From contig JBJXFB010000032.1 in assembly GCA_046155895.1 (NCBI GenBank), forward strand, positions 1 to 64,000: a stretch of DNA of 64,000 nucleotides, written 5' to 3'. This document shows positions 32,828 through 41,814 of this stretch, piece after piece. Under the pieces are notes generated by a model that had not been told where the DNA came from, did not search any database, and saw only the letters and a list, made by a program, of their open reading frames with translations. The first letter of the stretch is position 1; each line of letters starts with the position of its first letter. Origin of the DNA: DASYPQ01 sp046155895 (GTDB lineage Bacteria; Planctomycetota; UBA1135; GCA-002686595). The position numbers and the translations under genes were made by a program.

Positions 32828-34845
32828 GCCGAGAGCGCCTCTCCGCGGCGGCGATCGGCGAACTTCACCTGGTTGCGTCCCGCGCTCTTCGCCGCGTAGA
32901 CGGCGTCGTCCGCCGCTTTCAGGAGCGCGTCGATCCCGCTCATCTCCTCCGTGCGCTCCGCCACTCCGAGGCTGACCGTGACGCCGCCCGTGTACGCGGG
33001 AGACTTGACAACGTGCGCCTCGACCGCGGCGCGCAACCGCTCCGCTCCGATCGCAGCCTGCGACAGGGTCGTGTTCGGGCACAGCACGAGGAACTCCTCC
33101 CCGCCGATGCGGGCGACGTCCTCGCCCTTGCGCGCGTTGGAACGGAGGATCTCGCCGACCTGCTTCAGGACGATGTCGCCGACCTCGTGACCGTGCAAGT
33201 CGTTGATCCTCTTGAAGGCGTCGATGTCGACCATCATCGCCGTGAGCGGCGAGTGGACGGACTCGGAGCTCTGCCACTCCTCCGTCAGCCGGTCCCAGAT
33301 GAAGCGCCGGTTCGGCAGGCCGGTCAGCGGATCGGTCAGCGCGGCGGATCGCAGGCGGCGGTTCAGGAGCCCGAGTTCGCGGACCTGCTCCTGCACGACG
33401 AGGCGCTCACCGTCCACTTCCTTCTTCAGCTCGATGATCCGCTGCCCCGCTCGGAGGCGGGCCAGGAGGATCCGCGGATTGAAGGGCTTCGTGACGTACT
33501 CGTCGACGCCCGCGTCGTAGGCGGCGACGATCTGGTCCTCCGTGTCGCGACCCGTGAGAAGCAGGAAGAAGAGCTCGCGCCCGCTCTGGATACAGCGCAG
33601 GGCCTGGCACAGCTCGAGGCCGTCCATCCGCGGCATCATCCAGTCCGCCACGACGGCCTGGAGGTTGTTCTCGAGCGCCAGCCGGAGCGCCTCGGCCCCG
33701 TCGGAAGCGCACAAGACCTCGTGGCCTTCCTCCCGCAGCACGCGGCGCAGCAGGAACAGCGAGGTCGGATCATCGTCGACCGCGAGGATCCGCAGGCCGC
33801 GGCGCGTCTCCCGCGGCGAAGCGTTCCCGTCGTCCTCGGCCGCGCCGTTCCTTTCGGGCTTCGCTGCCGGTTGGACGACTTCCACCTTCGAGGCGGCCCG
33901 GAAACGCCGGGAGACGTCCGCGCAGATCAGGCGCGCGTCCTCGGCGGAGAACTCGAGCAGGCTCCGCAGCGCCGCCGAGACGCGGTGGATGCGCGTCGCA
34001 CCGTTCAGGGTCGCGTCCTCGACGCACTCCTCGCCGAGCAGGCGAGCGCACCGGAGGATCTTCACGAGGTGGAGCGTCTCGGCGTCCTCGGTCTCGCCCA
34101 GCGTGCGTTCGTCCTGGAAGAGACGGCTCGCCCGGAAGAAGGACTTGCGCAGGCCCCAGTGCTCGAGGAGGCAGGCGGTCACGGCGGCGTGGTCGATCTC
34201 CAGGTGCTCGCGCTCGAGCCGCGCCAGAGCGACGGGATCGCGCCCGCCTTCGCCGGCGAGGAGCATCGTGTACTCCTTGGGGTAGACGCTGGCGAGCGCC
34301 AGGCGCCCGATGTCCGAGAGCAGCCCCAGCGTGTAGGCCGACTCGGGCGAGCAGCGGCCGGTCGCTTCGGCGATGCGCTCCGCCGCGACGGCGCGGGCGA
34401 GCGAGTGCGACCAGTAGGTTTCGTAGTCGAAGCCCGCGCACCGGCGCGAGGGTTCGGCTGTGATCAGCGTGAGATCGTTCACCGCGATGAGGAGCTCGCG
34501 AGAGCCGAGCCGGTCGATCGCGGCCGCCACGCTCTCGAGCGGGGTCGAGGAGTCCTCCCGCAGGAGGTTCGCACGCTCGAGCAGCCGCCCCGTCAGGGCG
34601 GGATCGACCTGGATCGCCGCGGCGATCTCGGCGTTGGACGGGCTGGCGCCCGCGGAATTCGGCGAACCGCTCGTCAAGCCGGACCGATGGCTGTCCCTTC
34701 GAGCGAGCTCGACGAGCCGGCGAGCCACCTGCTGCGAGGAGGGCAGGCGACCCATCAGGATCCGCTCTTCGAAGACGTTGTTGATCATGGCGACCGGCCG
34801 GGTGTGGATGCCGTTCGTCAGGCGGAGGGGCCCGCTCGACCTCAA
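32824..34845 (-). CDS. HDOD-receiver-GGDEF regulatory protein 2
   Basis: A paralogue of the downstream gene with the same order: HDOD (PSSQQVARRLVELARR, IQVDPALTGRLLERAN, SAYTLGLLSDIGRLAL), receiver (ILAVDDDPTSLFLLRRVL, Asp in VVADWMMPRMDG, Lys in YVTKPFNPR) and GGDEF (DPLTGLPNRRF, ARIGGEEF). The catalytic site is intact, but the residues at the inhibitory site read RKGE and not RxxD, so product inhibition may be weaker than in its partner. The longest frame begins with TTG at 34845, overlapping the Hpt stop; ATG at 34788 (MINNVFEE) is a good alternative. The length is 673 residues if the TTG is used. Confidence 0.9.
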   Translation of the reverse strand: MRSSGPLRLTNGIHTRPVAMINNVFEERILMGRLPSSQQVARRLVELARRDSHRSGLTSGSPNSAGASPSNAEIAAAIQVDPALTGRLLERANLLREDSSTPLESVAAAIDRLGSRELLIAVNDLTLITAEPSRRCAGFDYETYWSHSLARAVAAERIAEATGRCSPESAYTLGLLSDIGRLALASVYPKEYTMLLAGEGGRDPVALARLEREHLEIDHAAVTACLLEHWGLRKSFFRASRLFQDERTLGETEDAETLHLVKILRCARLLGEECVEDATLNGATRIHRVSAALRSLLEFSAEDARLICADVSRRFRAASKVEVVQPAAKPERNGAAEDDGNASPRETRRGLRILAVDDDPTSLFLLRRVLREEGHEVLCASDGAEALRLALENNLQAVVADWMMPRMDGLELCQALRCIQSGRELFFLLLTGRDTEDQIVAAYDAGVDEYVTKPFNPRILLARLRAGQRIIELKKEVDGERLVVQEQVRELGLLNRRLRSAALTDPLTGLPNRRFIWDRLTEEWQSSESVHSPLTAMMVDIDAFKRINDLHGHEVGDIVLKQVGEILRSNARKGEDVARIGGEEFLVLCPNTTLSQAAIGAERLRAAVEAHVVKSPAYTGGVTVSLGVAERTEEMSGIDALLKAADDAVYAAKSAGRNQVKFADRRRGEALSA

Positions 34846-35225
34846 CTCCCGATCTCTCGCAACTCGGCAACGGCCGTCTCGAGAGCGCGCACGGAGGCAT
34901 CACAGAGGCCGGGGAGCTCCTGCGGCCGGCTCAAACGGGCGCACTCGACGATCCTGCGGCACAGCTCGGACAGCCCCAGGGCTCCGATGTTCGCGCTGCT
35001 CGACTTCAGCGTATGGGCGCCGCGCTCGATGCGCGCGAGATCGCCGTGCGCGAGCCCCTCGGTGATGTCCTGGATCCTCTGCGGCGCGTCCTGCATGAAG
35101 ATCTGGATCAGCTCGGCGAGGAGCTCGGGCTCGTCTTCACCGCCAAGTTCGCGCAGACCTTGGATGACTTGCAGGTCGATCGCGCGATCGCCGACGAGGG
35201 ACTTGCTCTTGGACTCGGGATTCAT
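34842..35225 (-). CDS. Histidine phosphotransfer (Hpt) domain protein
   Basis: A 127-residue stand-alone Hpt protein. The four-helix core contains LAELIQIFMQDAPQRIQDI and the phospho-accepting His71 in RGAHTLKSSSANIGA, followed by LSELCRRIVECARL. It passes phosphate between a hybrid sensor kinase (not in the window) and receiver domains. The two receiver-GGDEF proteins encoded directly downstream with 4-base overlaps are the obvious targets. The ATG at 35225 gives the usual length; the frame is open further up to 35357 but that part is Arg/Ala-rich without Hpt features. Confidence 0.88.
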   Translation of the reverse strand: MNPESKSKSLVGDRAIDLQVIQGLRELGGEDEPELLAELIQIFMQDAPQRIQDITEGLAHGDLARIERGAHTLKSSSANIGALGLSELCRRIVECARLSRPQELPGLCDASVRALETAVAELREIGS

Positions 35226-35441
35226 GGTGGGGTGGACGCTCTCGTGCGCCGGGTCGGACTCCGCCGACCCCTGTTGAGACCGGACGCGGACGCGTGCCAG
35301 GAAGGAGCCCGGGACCCGCGCCGCGGCCGGTCCGAAGGCCGACTGCGCGGGATTCATCGGGTCGGGAAGCCGCGCAACTGATGAAGGAGGCGGAACGAGC
35401 TGGAAGCCCGCCCGGGCGGCGGCCTGGAAAGGATTTCCGGC

Positions 35442-35476
35442 GGCCCTGCGCGCCGCCTGCCGGCGGCGCCAGGGCC
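35442..35476 (-). terminator. Strong hairpin after the S46 peptidase gene
   Basis: Two stacked 7-bp stems (GGCCCTG with CAGGGCC, then CGCCGCC with GGCGGCG) around a four-base loop, separated by a small internal loop. It begins 12 bases after the stop at 35488 on the minus strand. No T run follows, so factor-assisted termination is likely. Confidence 0.5.
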
Positions 35477-35487
35477 TCCCGCGGGGC

Positions 35488-37599
35488 CTAGCGGCGTTCG
35501 ATCTCGTCCGCCAGGGCGCCGCAGTCGTAGACCTGGCGCAGCGAGGCGATGATCGCTCGCGAGTCGACCGCGACCGCGCGCGCCCGTTCCTCGGTGTATC
35601 CGATGTCGGCGACCAGGCTCTGGATGTTGCCGTCGAAGATCAAACCCACGACCTCCCCGGCGCGATCGATCACCGGGCTGCCCGAGTTGCCCCCGATGAT
35701 GTCGCAGGTCGAGACGAAGTTGAAGGGCGTGTTCATGTTCAGCCTGCCCTTCGTCTGCTCGAAGCGCGCGGGAATCTCGAAGGGGTAGACGTTCCCGCGC
35801 TCGGCCGCGCGCTCGTAGAGTCCCGCGAAGTTCGTGAAGGGCGGGATCGTCTGGCCGTCCTGCTCGTAGCCTCTCACGGTGCCGTAGGAGAGCCGCAGGG
35901 TGAACGTGGCGTCGGGGTACTGGTCCTCGCCATTCACGGCGAAATGGGCGGCGGCGATCTTGTTGTAGGCCTCGCGCTCGACGCTCTCGACCGTGTCCTC
36001 GTAGCGCTTGCGCAGCTCCCGGTTGGTCTCGTCGAGGTCGACGGCCAGGCGGATCAGCGGATCCCCGGGGTTCTCGGGACTCGCCGCGGCCTCGATCGCG
36101 CGACGGCCACCTTGCGCGATCTGCTTGCGGACCTCGACGTCCGCGAGCTTGGTCGCGCGGACCAGCTGCTCGGCGCGATCATGCGGGGAAAGTCCGCCGA
36201 GCGCCCTGACGACGATCGGGTCGCTCCCGCCGAGCATTTCGGCCATGAGCTGCAGCCCACTGGCAAGATTCTCGATCTCGAGCTCCGAGTAGATCGGCGC
36301 GGGCGAAAAGAGCTGGCGCTCGACCGAGGCCATGTTGCTCTCCCGGTATTCGCGCAGGCGCTCGGGACCGGGCTTCTCTTTCTCGTCCGCCAGGCGCACG
36401 AGGGTGCGGGCGATGCCGAAGAGCTGTCCGAGGCTGCCGCGGCCGATGCCGGGGGTCGAATAGCGTTCGTAGAACTCGGCGTAGGACTTGTGTGCCGCGG
36501 AGACCTGGAACCAGGAGTCGGCCCACGCCGACTTCCATTCGGGTTTCGAGTCCACGGCGTCGCGCAGGTTCCGCTCCGCCGTCTTCTTGGCGTTCATGAA
36601 GCGCGCATCGAGCAGGCCGGCGTAGATCCCCGTCCGGGCCTTGCGCGTGTTCTGGATCCCGAAGAGATCGCCTTCGGCGATGCGCCGGTGCTCCTCGCTG
36701 CGCCCGGAGAACGTGGCGAGCTGCACTTCGCGCCGCCACAGGTTCCGCATGAAGATCGGGTAGGCGACGTCGCGGAAGAACTCGAGGTGGGCGTACGTGT
36801 TCAGGCGCTCCGTGCGCCCGGGATGCCCCGCCACGAACACGAGGTCGCCGACGCCGCAGCCGCTGCGGCTCCAGGCGAGGTGGTGCTCCGGTGCGAGCGG
36901 CTTCCCGCCCTCGTAGATGCGGAAGAAGCACATGTCGAGGTCGTAGCGCGGGTACTCGAAGTTGTCCGGATCACCGCCGAAGAAGGCGATCCCTTTCTCG
37001 GGCGCCATGACGAGGCGCACGTCCGTGTACGAGCGGTAGCGGTAGAGGTGGTAGCGCGCGCCCTGGTAGAGCGTGACGACCTCGCTCTTCAGATTCGTGG
37101 CGGTCTTCGACTCCTGCTCGATGGTCGCCATCATCTTGCGCCGGGCCGTGTTCGCCTCCGCCATGGGCGTCTCCGGCTTCGCCGCGGCCATGACGCGGTC
37201 GGTCACGTCCTCGATCGACCACAGCACGTCGATCTCCATGTCGGGGCACTGGATCTCGTCGGCGAGCGTCTTGGCGAAGAAGCCCTTGGCGAGGAGGTCG
37301 TTGTTCGCCGTCGAGAGCTTCTCGAGCATGTCCGAGCCGACGTGGTGGTTCGTCATCACGAGGCCCTTGGCCGACACGATCGACCCCGATCCGCCCGTCG
37401 AGAGCCTCACGCAGGACTTCTGCACGTTCTCGAGCCATTTCTGGTCGATCTCGAAGCCGTGCTTCTCTTTCAGCTGCTTCGCCGGAGGCCGGTTGAAGAG
37501 CCACATGCCCTCGTCGGCGCGGGCGGTGACCGAGAGGAGGGCGAAGCACGCGCCCAGGATCACGGAGGGAAGCAGGGGATGGCGGAGGTGCGGACGCAT
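35488..37599 (-). CDS. Secreted S46 family serine peptidase (DPP7/DPP11-like)
   Basis: A 703-residue exported peptidase with signal peptide (SVILGACFALLSVTARA) followed by the family hallmark DEGMWLFNRPP. The chymotrypsin-like triad is visible: His in VMTNHHVGSD (about residue 85), an Asp further on near the GDPDNFEYPRYDLD segment, and Ser in GGNSGSPVID (about residue 640). S46 enzymes remove dipeptides from peptide N-termini in the periplasm, and the residue in the S1 region that separates DPP7 from DPP11 cannot be assigned reliably. AGGAG lies before the ATG. With the M14, M20 and CstA genes it suggests peptide-based growth. Confidence 0.93.
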   Translation of the reverse strand: MRPHLRHPLLPSVILGACFALLSVTARADEGMWLFNRPPAKQLKEKHGFEIDQKWLENVQKSCVRLSTGGSGSIVSAKGLVMTNHHVGSDMLEKLSTANNDLLAKGFFAKTLADEIQCPDMEIDVLWSIEDVTDRVMAAAKPETPMAEANTARRKMMATIEQESKTATNLKSEVVTLYQGARYHLYRYRSYTDVRLVMAPEKGIAFFGGDPDNFEYPRYDLDMCFFRIYEGGKPLAPEHHLAWSRSGCGVGDLVFVAGHPGRTERLNTYAHLEFFRDVAYPIFMRNLWRREVQLATFSGRSEEHRRIAEGDLFGIQNTRKARTGIYAGLLDARFMNAKKTAERNLRDAVDSKPEWKSAWADSWFQVSAAHKSYAEFYERYSTPGIGRGSLGQLFGIARTLVRLADEKEKPGPERLREYRESNMASVERQLFSPAPIYSELEIENLASGLQLMAEMLGGSDPIVVRALGGLSPHDRAEQLVRATKLADVEVRKQIAQGGRRAIEAAASPENPGDPLIRLAVDLDETNRELRKRYEDTVESVEREAYNKIAAAHFAVNGEDQYPDATFTLRLSYGTVRGYEQDGQTIPPFTNFAGLYERAAERGNVYPFEIPARFEQTKGRLNMNTPFNFVSTCDIIGGNSGSPVIDRAGEVVGLIFDGNIQSLVADIGYTEERARAVAVDSRAIIASLRQVYDCGALADEIERR

Positions 37600-37744
37600 C
37601 GGAAGGACTCCTGGCTCGAGATCGGAGGACCTGTCGGGAAGCCCGGGACGATACCGGGGCCGCCTGCGAGCGTCGAGGCGTTCTACGACTTCACCGGGAT
37701 CGAACCCTGGAGAGTGGCCGGCGGAGCGGGGAGAGCATCCGCTC

Positions 37745-39019
37745 TCACTCCCAGGCGAGCCGCCGCATCCCGACGCGCGGCTTCTCCCCGGGCTCGGTCC
37801 ACGCGAACACCATCCCTTTCGCGTCGCGAGTCAGGCGAGCCAGTCCGCTCATCCGGCTCGGCTCCGCCGAGGCGACCGTGAACACGTCGAGCCGCAGACC
37901 CGGTTCGGGCGCCACGCGAGCGACGCGCCACTCGGCCCGATCCTCCCCGACCATCAGCCACGTCACGACGAACCGACCCGCATCGTCGAATTCGGCGTCG
38001 ACCCGGCCGTGGGCCCGCTCGTCCGCGATCGTCACCGGGCTCGAGAAGCTCTTCCCGTCGTCCTTGGAGAAGGCGCACAGGACTCTTCCTCGCCCGTTCG
38101 CGTCCATCGTGAACCACGCGATGCCGATCCGTCGTCCCGCGACGGCCAGCGCCGGACCGTTGACGGGGCACCCGGCGATCTTCCAGCCGTCGGCGCTCCC
38201 CCACGCCGTGCGGAGCGGAGGACCGGACGGTCCCGGCCGGCGCAAGCGATCTTCGTCGACGCGCACGACCGAGATGTCGCGCACTTCATCCTTCGAACGG
38301 TCGCGGTAGGCGACGACGAGCGCGCCGTCCGCGGCGCGCACGGCGGCCGTCGGACAGCAGTCGCACACGCGGTCGTCGAGCACGAGCTCCTCCCCCAGCA
38401 CGCCGTCCGCTCCGACGGTCCGCGCGTACAGGCGCATGGCTCCTTCTCCGTCCGCCCCTCCGTGCTCCCCGGCATTCCTCCCGTCGAGCCAGACCGCGGC
38501 GGCCGCACCGGATCCGATCGGGACGATCGAGACGAATCCGTGCTCGCCCGCTCCGGCATGCGAGTGCAGCCGTGCCGGCTCGCTCCAGGTCTGCCCTCCG
38601 TCGGAGGAGCGCGCGATCTCGACGTGGTAGTCGTAGGAACCCTCGCCGCTCCTCTGCAGGAACTGCGCCAGGAGATGCCGCGCGTCCAGCGGGACGACCG
38701 TGGGGAAGTCGGTCCAGTTGACGAACCAGTCCGTGCCGCTGGCGACGGCGACAGGTGCGGACCAGCCATCCTCGTCGAGCCGCGATACCTTGAGCTTCGC
38801 CCTCGTCCCCGCCGCTCCGAGGTCTTCCTCCTCCACCCAGCTCGCCCGGATCCGCGCGTCCGGGCCGGTCGAGAGGTTCGGCAGCCGGCTTCCGGGAGGA
38901 GCGGGGCTCGGAAGAGGCTCGACACGGAAGCCGGCGGGCGCGACCGCTTCCTGGGGAATGGATCTGGAGGAACCCGCGACGGCGAGGATCGAGAGGAAGA
39001 TCGACATGCAAAGGCTCAT
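37745..39019 (-). CDS. Secreted Asp-box (sialidase-like fold) protein
   Basis: A 424-residue exported protein with a short leader (CMSIFLSILAVAGSSRS). Asp-box motifs SSDGGQTWSEP and SKDDGKSFSSP mark a beta-propeller of the sialidase or BNR type. Other blades are suggested by repeated GRxxxAWFT and VVTWLMVGEDRAEW-like strands. The catalytic Arg triad of true sialidases is not recognisable, and a CDCCPTA Cys cluster sits in the middle. A carbohydrate- or metal-binding propeller is more likely than a sialidase. The ATG at 39019 has GGAG upstream. It follows the small secreted protein gene by about 15 bases. Confidence 0.8.
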   Translation of the reverse strand: MSLCMSIFLSILAVAGSSRSIPQEAVAPAGFRVEPLPSPAPPGSRLPNLSTGPDARIRASWVEEEDLGAAGTRAKLKVSRLDEDGWSAPVAVASGTDWFVNWTDFPTVVPLDARHLLAQFLQRSGEGSYDYHVEIARSSDGGQTWSEPARLHSHAGAGEHGFVSIVPIGSGAAAAVWLDGRNAGEHGGADGEGAMRLYARTVGADGVLGEELVLDDRVCDCCPTAAVRAADGALVVAYRDRSKDEVRDISVVRVDEDRLRRPGPSGPPLRTAWGSADGWKIAGCPVNGPALAVAGRRIGIAWFTMDANGRGRVLCAFSKDDGKSFSSPVTIADERAHGRVDAEFDDAGRFVVTWLMVGEDRAEWRVARVAPEPGLRLDVFTVASAEPSRMSGLARLTRDAKGMVFAWTEPGEKPRVGMRRLAWE

Positions 39020-39033
39020 CCTGGAACTCCGCC

Positions 39034-39510
39034 TCAAGGATCGACGCGCAGGATCCCGATGTCGGTGCCGTCGAAGAACTCCCACGAAGTGTCGCCGATC
39101 ACCTGCCAGACGGCCAGGTGCGTCTCGGGCTGGAGCGAGAAGCTGGCGACGTTCGCGCCGGCGTACAGGGTGATCGTCGTCTCCTCGTATCCGAACCCGG
39201 GGGCCGAGGCGCCGAGGGTGAATGTCCCGACAGGCAGCTTGCGGAGCAGGTAGCTGCCGTCCGACAGCGAGCGCGTCTCGCGAAAGAGGGAGAGGTCTTG
39301 CGTGAACAGGGTCAGGCGCGCTTGCGCCACGGGGGTCCCCGTCGATCGGCGCAGGACGGTTCCGGTGCCGCTCGCGTCCAGGGGGGCTCGTGGCGCGGGC
39401 GCACGCGTGGCGCCGGAGATCACGGATCCCTGGCCGAGCGCCGGCGGCATCGCCGCGAGCATCGGCACGCACGTCGTCCAGAACCTCAGAGGAAAGCTCG
39501 TTCGCATCAT
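39034..39510 (-). CDS. Secreted carboxypeptidase-regulatory-like domain protein
   Basis: A 158-residue protein with a signal peptide (FPLRFWTTCVPMLAAMPPALG). Residues 48-125 form a beta-sandwich of the carboxypeptidase-regulatory-like (CarbopepD_reg) type: GTVLRRSTGTPVAQARLTLFTQ, SDGSYLLRKLPVGTFTLGASAPGF, ITLYAGANVASFSL. Such domains are structural modules in exported proteins. The C-terminal 30 residues do not match a motif. It precedes the Asp-box gene on the same transcript, so the two may act together at the cell surface. Confidence 0.8.
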   Translation of the reverse strand: MMRTSFPLRFWTTCVPMLAAMPPALGQGSVISGATRAPAPRAPLDASGTGTVLRRSTGTPVAQARLTLFTQDLSLFRETRSLSDGSYLLRKLPVGTFTLGASAPGFGYEETTITLYAGANVASFSLQPETHLAVWQVIGDTSWEFFDGTDIGILRVDP

Positions 39511-39569
39511 CGTCTCGACCTCTGGCCGCCGTCCTGGATCCTACTCCAGGTCGAGCGTCGCACGCGGAA

Positions 39570-39746
39570 TCAGAAGAAGAGCCAGCCGGCCGCCGCCGCG
39601 CAGCCCATGACGAGCAGCTCCTGGAGTTCGTGCCGGACGGGGTAGAGCCGGGCGAGGGCGGCGTCGAAGACGGCGAGCGCGCCAAGACGGAGGAAGCGCA
39701 GGAAGAGGGCGATGCGGGTCTGGTGCGGGATCGTGCTCGCGAGCAT
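39570..39746 (-). CDS. Small membrane protein
   Basis: A 58-residue frame starting MLASTIPHQTRIALFLRF, with basic residues, a hydrophobic central helix (LGALAVFDAALARL) and a second C-terminal hydrophobic segment (LLVMGCAAAAGWLFF). It lies 22 bases after the stop of the CNNM-type gene on the same strand, which fits a co-transcribed small subunit. No family is recognised. The coding case rests on position and composition alone. Confidence 0.45.
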   Translation of the reverse strand: MLASTIPHQTRIALFLRFLRLGALAVFDAALARLYPVRHELQELLVMGCAAAAGWLFF

Positions 39747-39768
39747 GGAGGCGAAGGCCGGATCGGCG

Positions 39769-41109
39769 TCAGGAGCTCGCGCCGACCTGCTTCCTTCGGG
39801 GCACCACCCGCAGCCTGCGCACGCGCCGGGGTGTCGCCTCGACGATCTCGATCCGCGTCCCGTCCGGAAGCGTGAACTGCTCGCCCGTGCGGGGAATCCG
39901 GCCGCCGGCGAGCTCGATGGTCAGGCCGCCCACGGTGGTCCACTCGGAGGGCTCGGGGAGCTCGACCTCGAGCGCATGGTTGACCTCGCGGATCGACGTG
40001 CTCCCGGCCACGACCACCGACCCGGCGGAGTCGAGCTTCGAGAGGTCGGCGGGCAGCGGATCGTGCTCGCTCACGATGTCCCCGACCAGCTCCTCGAGCA
40101 GATCCTCGAGCGTGACGATTCCCGCCGTCCCTCCGTGCTCGTCGACCACGACGGCGATCTGCTGGCGCTGACTCCGCATCGTCTCGAGCAGTTCGTGAGC
40201 CGGCGTGGTTTCCGGCACGAACGGGCATGGGCGCAGCATCGACCGCAGATCGACGGGCGCCCCATCCCAGACCTTTTGCAGCACGTCGCGCCACGAGACG
40301 TAGCCCTGCACGCCGTCGAGCGAGCCCTGGTACACCGGAGTGCGGCGGTGGCCGGCCTCGATCATGATCCGGCGCACGGTCGCGGCGTCCGCGTCGATGG
40401 GGATTCCCGCCACGAAGCGCCGGTGGATCATCACGTCGGCCGCGACGAGCCCGGCGAACTCGAGCGCACGACTGGCGATCTCCCCGGCCTCCTCGGGAAC
40501 CGATCCACCCTCGCTCGCCTCGTCGACCATGCCACGAAGCTCCTCCAGAGAGAGCCGGGTTTCGGTGAAGCTCGTGTGGTCCCCGAACAACCGCAGGACG
40601 AGATTCGAGCTCCCCGTCAGGAGCCACACGATCGGCTTGGCGACCACGGACAAGGCCACGATGGGTTGCGCGACGACACGCGCGTAGCCTTCGGAGGATC
40701 GCAAGCCGAGGGATTTCGGCACGAGCTCTCCCAGCACGATCGAGAGGAACGAGATCAGGAGCACCACGAGGACCAGGGCAACCTGTCCGGCGTGCAGGCC
40801 GATCCACGGAAGGCCAGCAAGGCTGGGAGCGAGCCTTTCCGCGAAGACGGAGCCGCCGAACGCGGCGGCGGCCGCCCCGACCACCGTGATCCCGACCTGG
40901 ACCGTGGAAAGGAACCGTTCGGGGTTCTCTCGCAGATACAGCAGGGCCTTGCCGGAACGGCTGCCGCCCTCGGCCATCTCCCGCACCCGGCCCTTGCGAA
41001 GAGTGACGATCGCGATCTCGGCCCCGGAGAAGATCCCGTTCACGAGGATCAATCCCACGACGATGAGGATCTCGTTCAGCACGGGGACAGTGTCGCGTCG
41101 CGCGAGCAC
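39769..41109 (-). CDS. CNNM/CorC (hemolysin C-type) transporter-associated protein
   Basis: A 446-residue membrane protein with a DUF21 (CNNM) transmembrane domain at residues 10-200 (GIFSGAEIAIVTLRKGRVREMAEGG, ISFLSIVLGELVPKSLGLR), a CBS pair around 215-345 (RRTPVYQGSLDGVQGYVSWRDVL, QIAVVVDEHGGTAGIVTLEDLLEELVGDI) and a C-terminal CorC_HlyC domain (WTTVGGLTIELAGGRIP). Members are linked to Mg2+ or Co2+ transport and its regulation by nucleotides. The gene follows lipB by about 18 bases. The first Met could be replaced by a GTG a few codons further in. Confidence 0.92.
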   Translation of the reverse strand: MLARRDTVPVLNEILIVVGLILVNGIFSGAEIAIVTLRKGRVREMAEGGSRSGKALLYLRENPERFLSTVQVGITVVGAAAAAFGGSVFAERLAPSLAGLPWIGLHAGQVALVLVVLLISFLSIVLGELVPKSLGLRSSEGYARVVAQPIVALSVVAKPIVWLLTGSSNLVLRLFGDHTSFTETRLSLEELRGMVDEASEGGSVPEEAGEIASRALEFAGLVAADVMIHRRFVAGIPIDADAATVRRIMIEAGHRRTPVYQGSLDGVQGYVSWRDVLQKVWDGAPVDLRSMLRPCPFVPETTPAHELLETMRSQRQQIAVVVDEHGGTAGIVTLEDLLEELVGDIVSEHDPLPADLSKLDSAGSVVVAGSTSIREVNHALEVELPEPSEWTTVGGLTIELAGGRIPRTGEQFTLPDGTRIEIVEATPRRVRRLRVVPRRKQVGASS

Positions 41110-41127
41110 GCGAACAACACAGGCCTC

Positions 41128-41814
41128 TCAGCCGAGGATCGGCAGAGACGGGAACGGCGAGTCGGGCTCCGCGCGCGGCGGCGGCGAAGGCAGTTCGAAC
41201 CCGAACACGTCGACGAAGTGCTTGATGAGGAGAACCTCGATCAAGATGTTCGCCGGCGGCAGGTCGGCGTGGTCCGCCAGCCGCGTCATCACCTGCGGAT
41301 CGAGTCCGCACGGCTGGAAGCCGAGGAACGCCCCCGGATCGTTGTGCACGTTCAGCGCGAGGCCGTGGAAGGTCACCCAACGGCGCACGGCCACGCCGAT
41401 GGAGCACACTTTCCTGGCGCCGATCCAGACACCGGTCTTGCCCGCCTCGCGCCGTCCTTCGATCTCGAACTCGCCGAGCACGCGGATCACGACTTCCTCG
41501 AGATCGCGCAAGAAGCGATGGAGGTCGCGACGATCCTCGGCCAGCGAGAGGATCGGGTACGCGACGACCTGCCCCGGTCCGTGCCAGGTCGCCTCGCCGC
41601 CGCGCTCGACCTCGAAGACTGGGAGCTGGACGCCCTCCACGTCCGCGCGCTTCGAGCCACGGCCGACGGTGATCACGGGATCGTGTTCGGTGAGTACGAG
41701 CGTGTCCGGGATCCTTCCCTCGACGCGCTCCGTGACCAGCTCCTGCTGGAGACGGTAGGCGTCGTCGTACTTCGTACGACCCAGACGGCGGACGTCGAGG
41801 ATGTGACCGGTCAC
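41128..41814 (-). CDS. lipB: Octanoyltransferase LipB
   Basis: A 228-residue enzyme that moves octanoyl from acyl carrier protein to a lysine of lipoyl domains, the first step of lipoate synthesis. The conserved ERGGEATWHGPGQVVAYPIL and the catalytic Lys in KTGVWIGARKVCSIGVAVRRW, together with the active-site Cys in FQPCGLD and the VTFHGLALNV segment, are all intact. A GTG at 41814 overlaps the stop of lpdA as GTGA and gives the usual start VTGHILDVRRLG; longer frames are rejected. Its partner lipA is in this window at 55054-55977. Confidence 0.95.
   Translation of the reverse strand: MTGHILDVRRLGRTKYDDAYRLQQELVTERVEGRIPDTLVLTEHDPVITVGRGSKRADVEGVQLPVFEVERGGEATWHGPGQVVAYPILSLAEDRRDLHRFLRDLEEVVIRVLGEFEIEGRREAGKTGVWIGARKVCSIGVAVRRWVTFHGLALNVHNDPGAFLGFQPCGLDPQVMTRLADHADLPPANILIEVLLIKHFVDVFGFELPSPPPRAEPDSPFPSLPILG

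Noticed and set aside
37745..41407. A 1220-codon minus-strand frame that would fuse the Asp-box gene with upstream sequence
   Set aside because: Only the last 424 codons look like protein with a signal peptide; the rest overlaps the CNNM and lipB genes in another frame.
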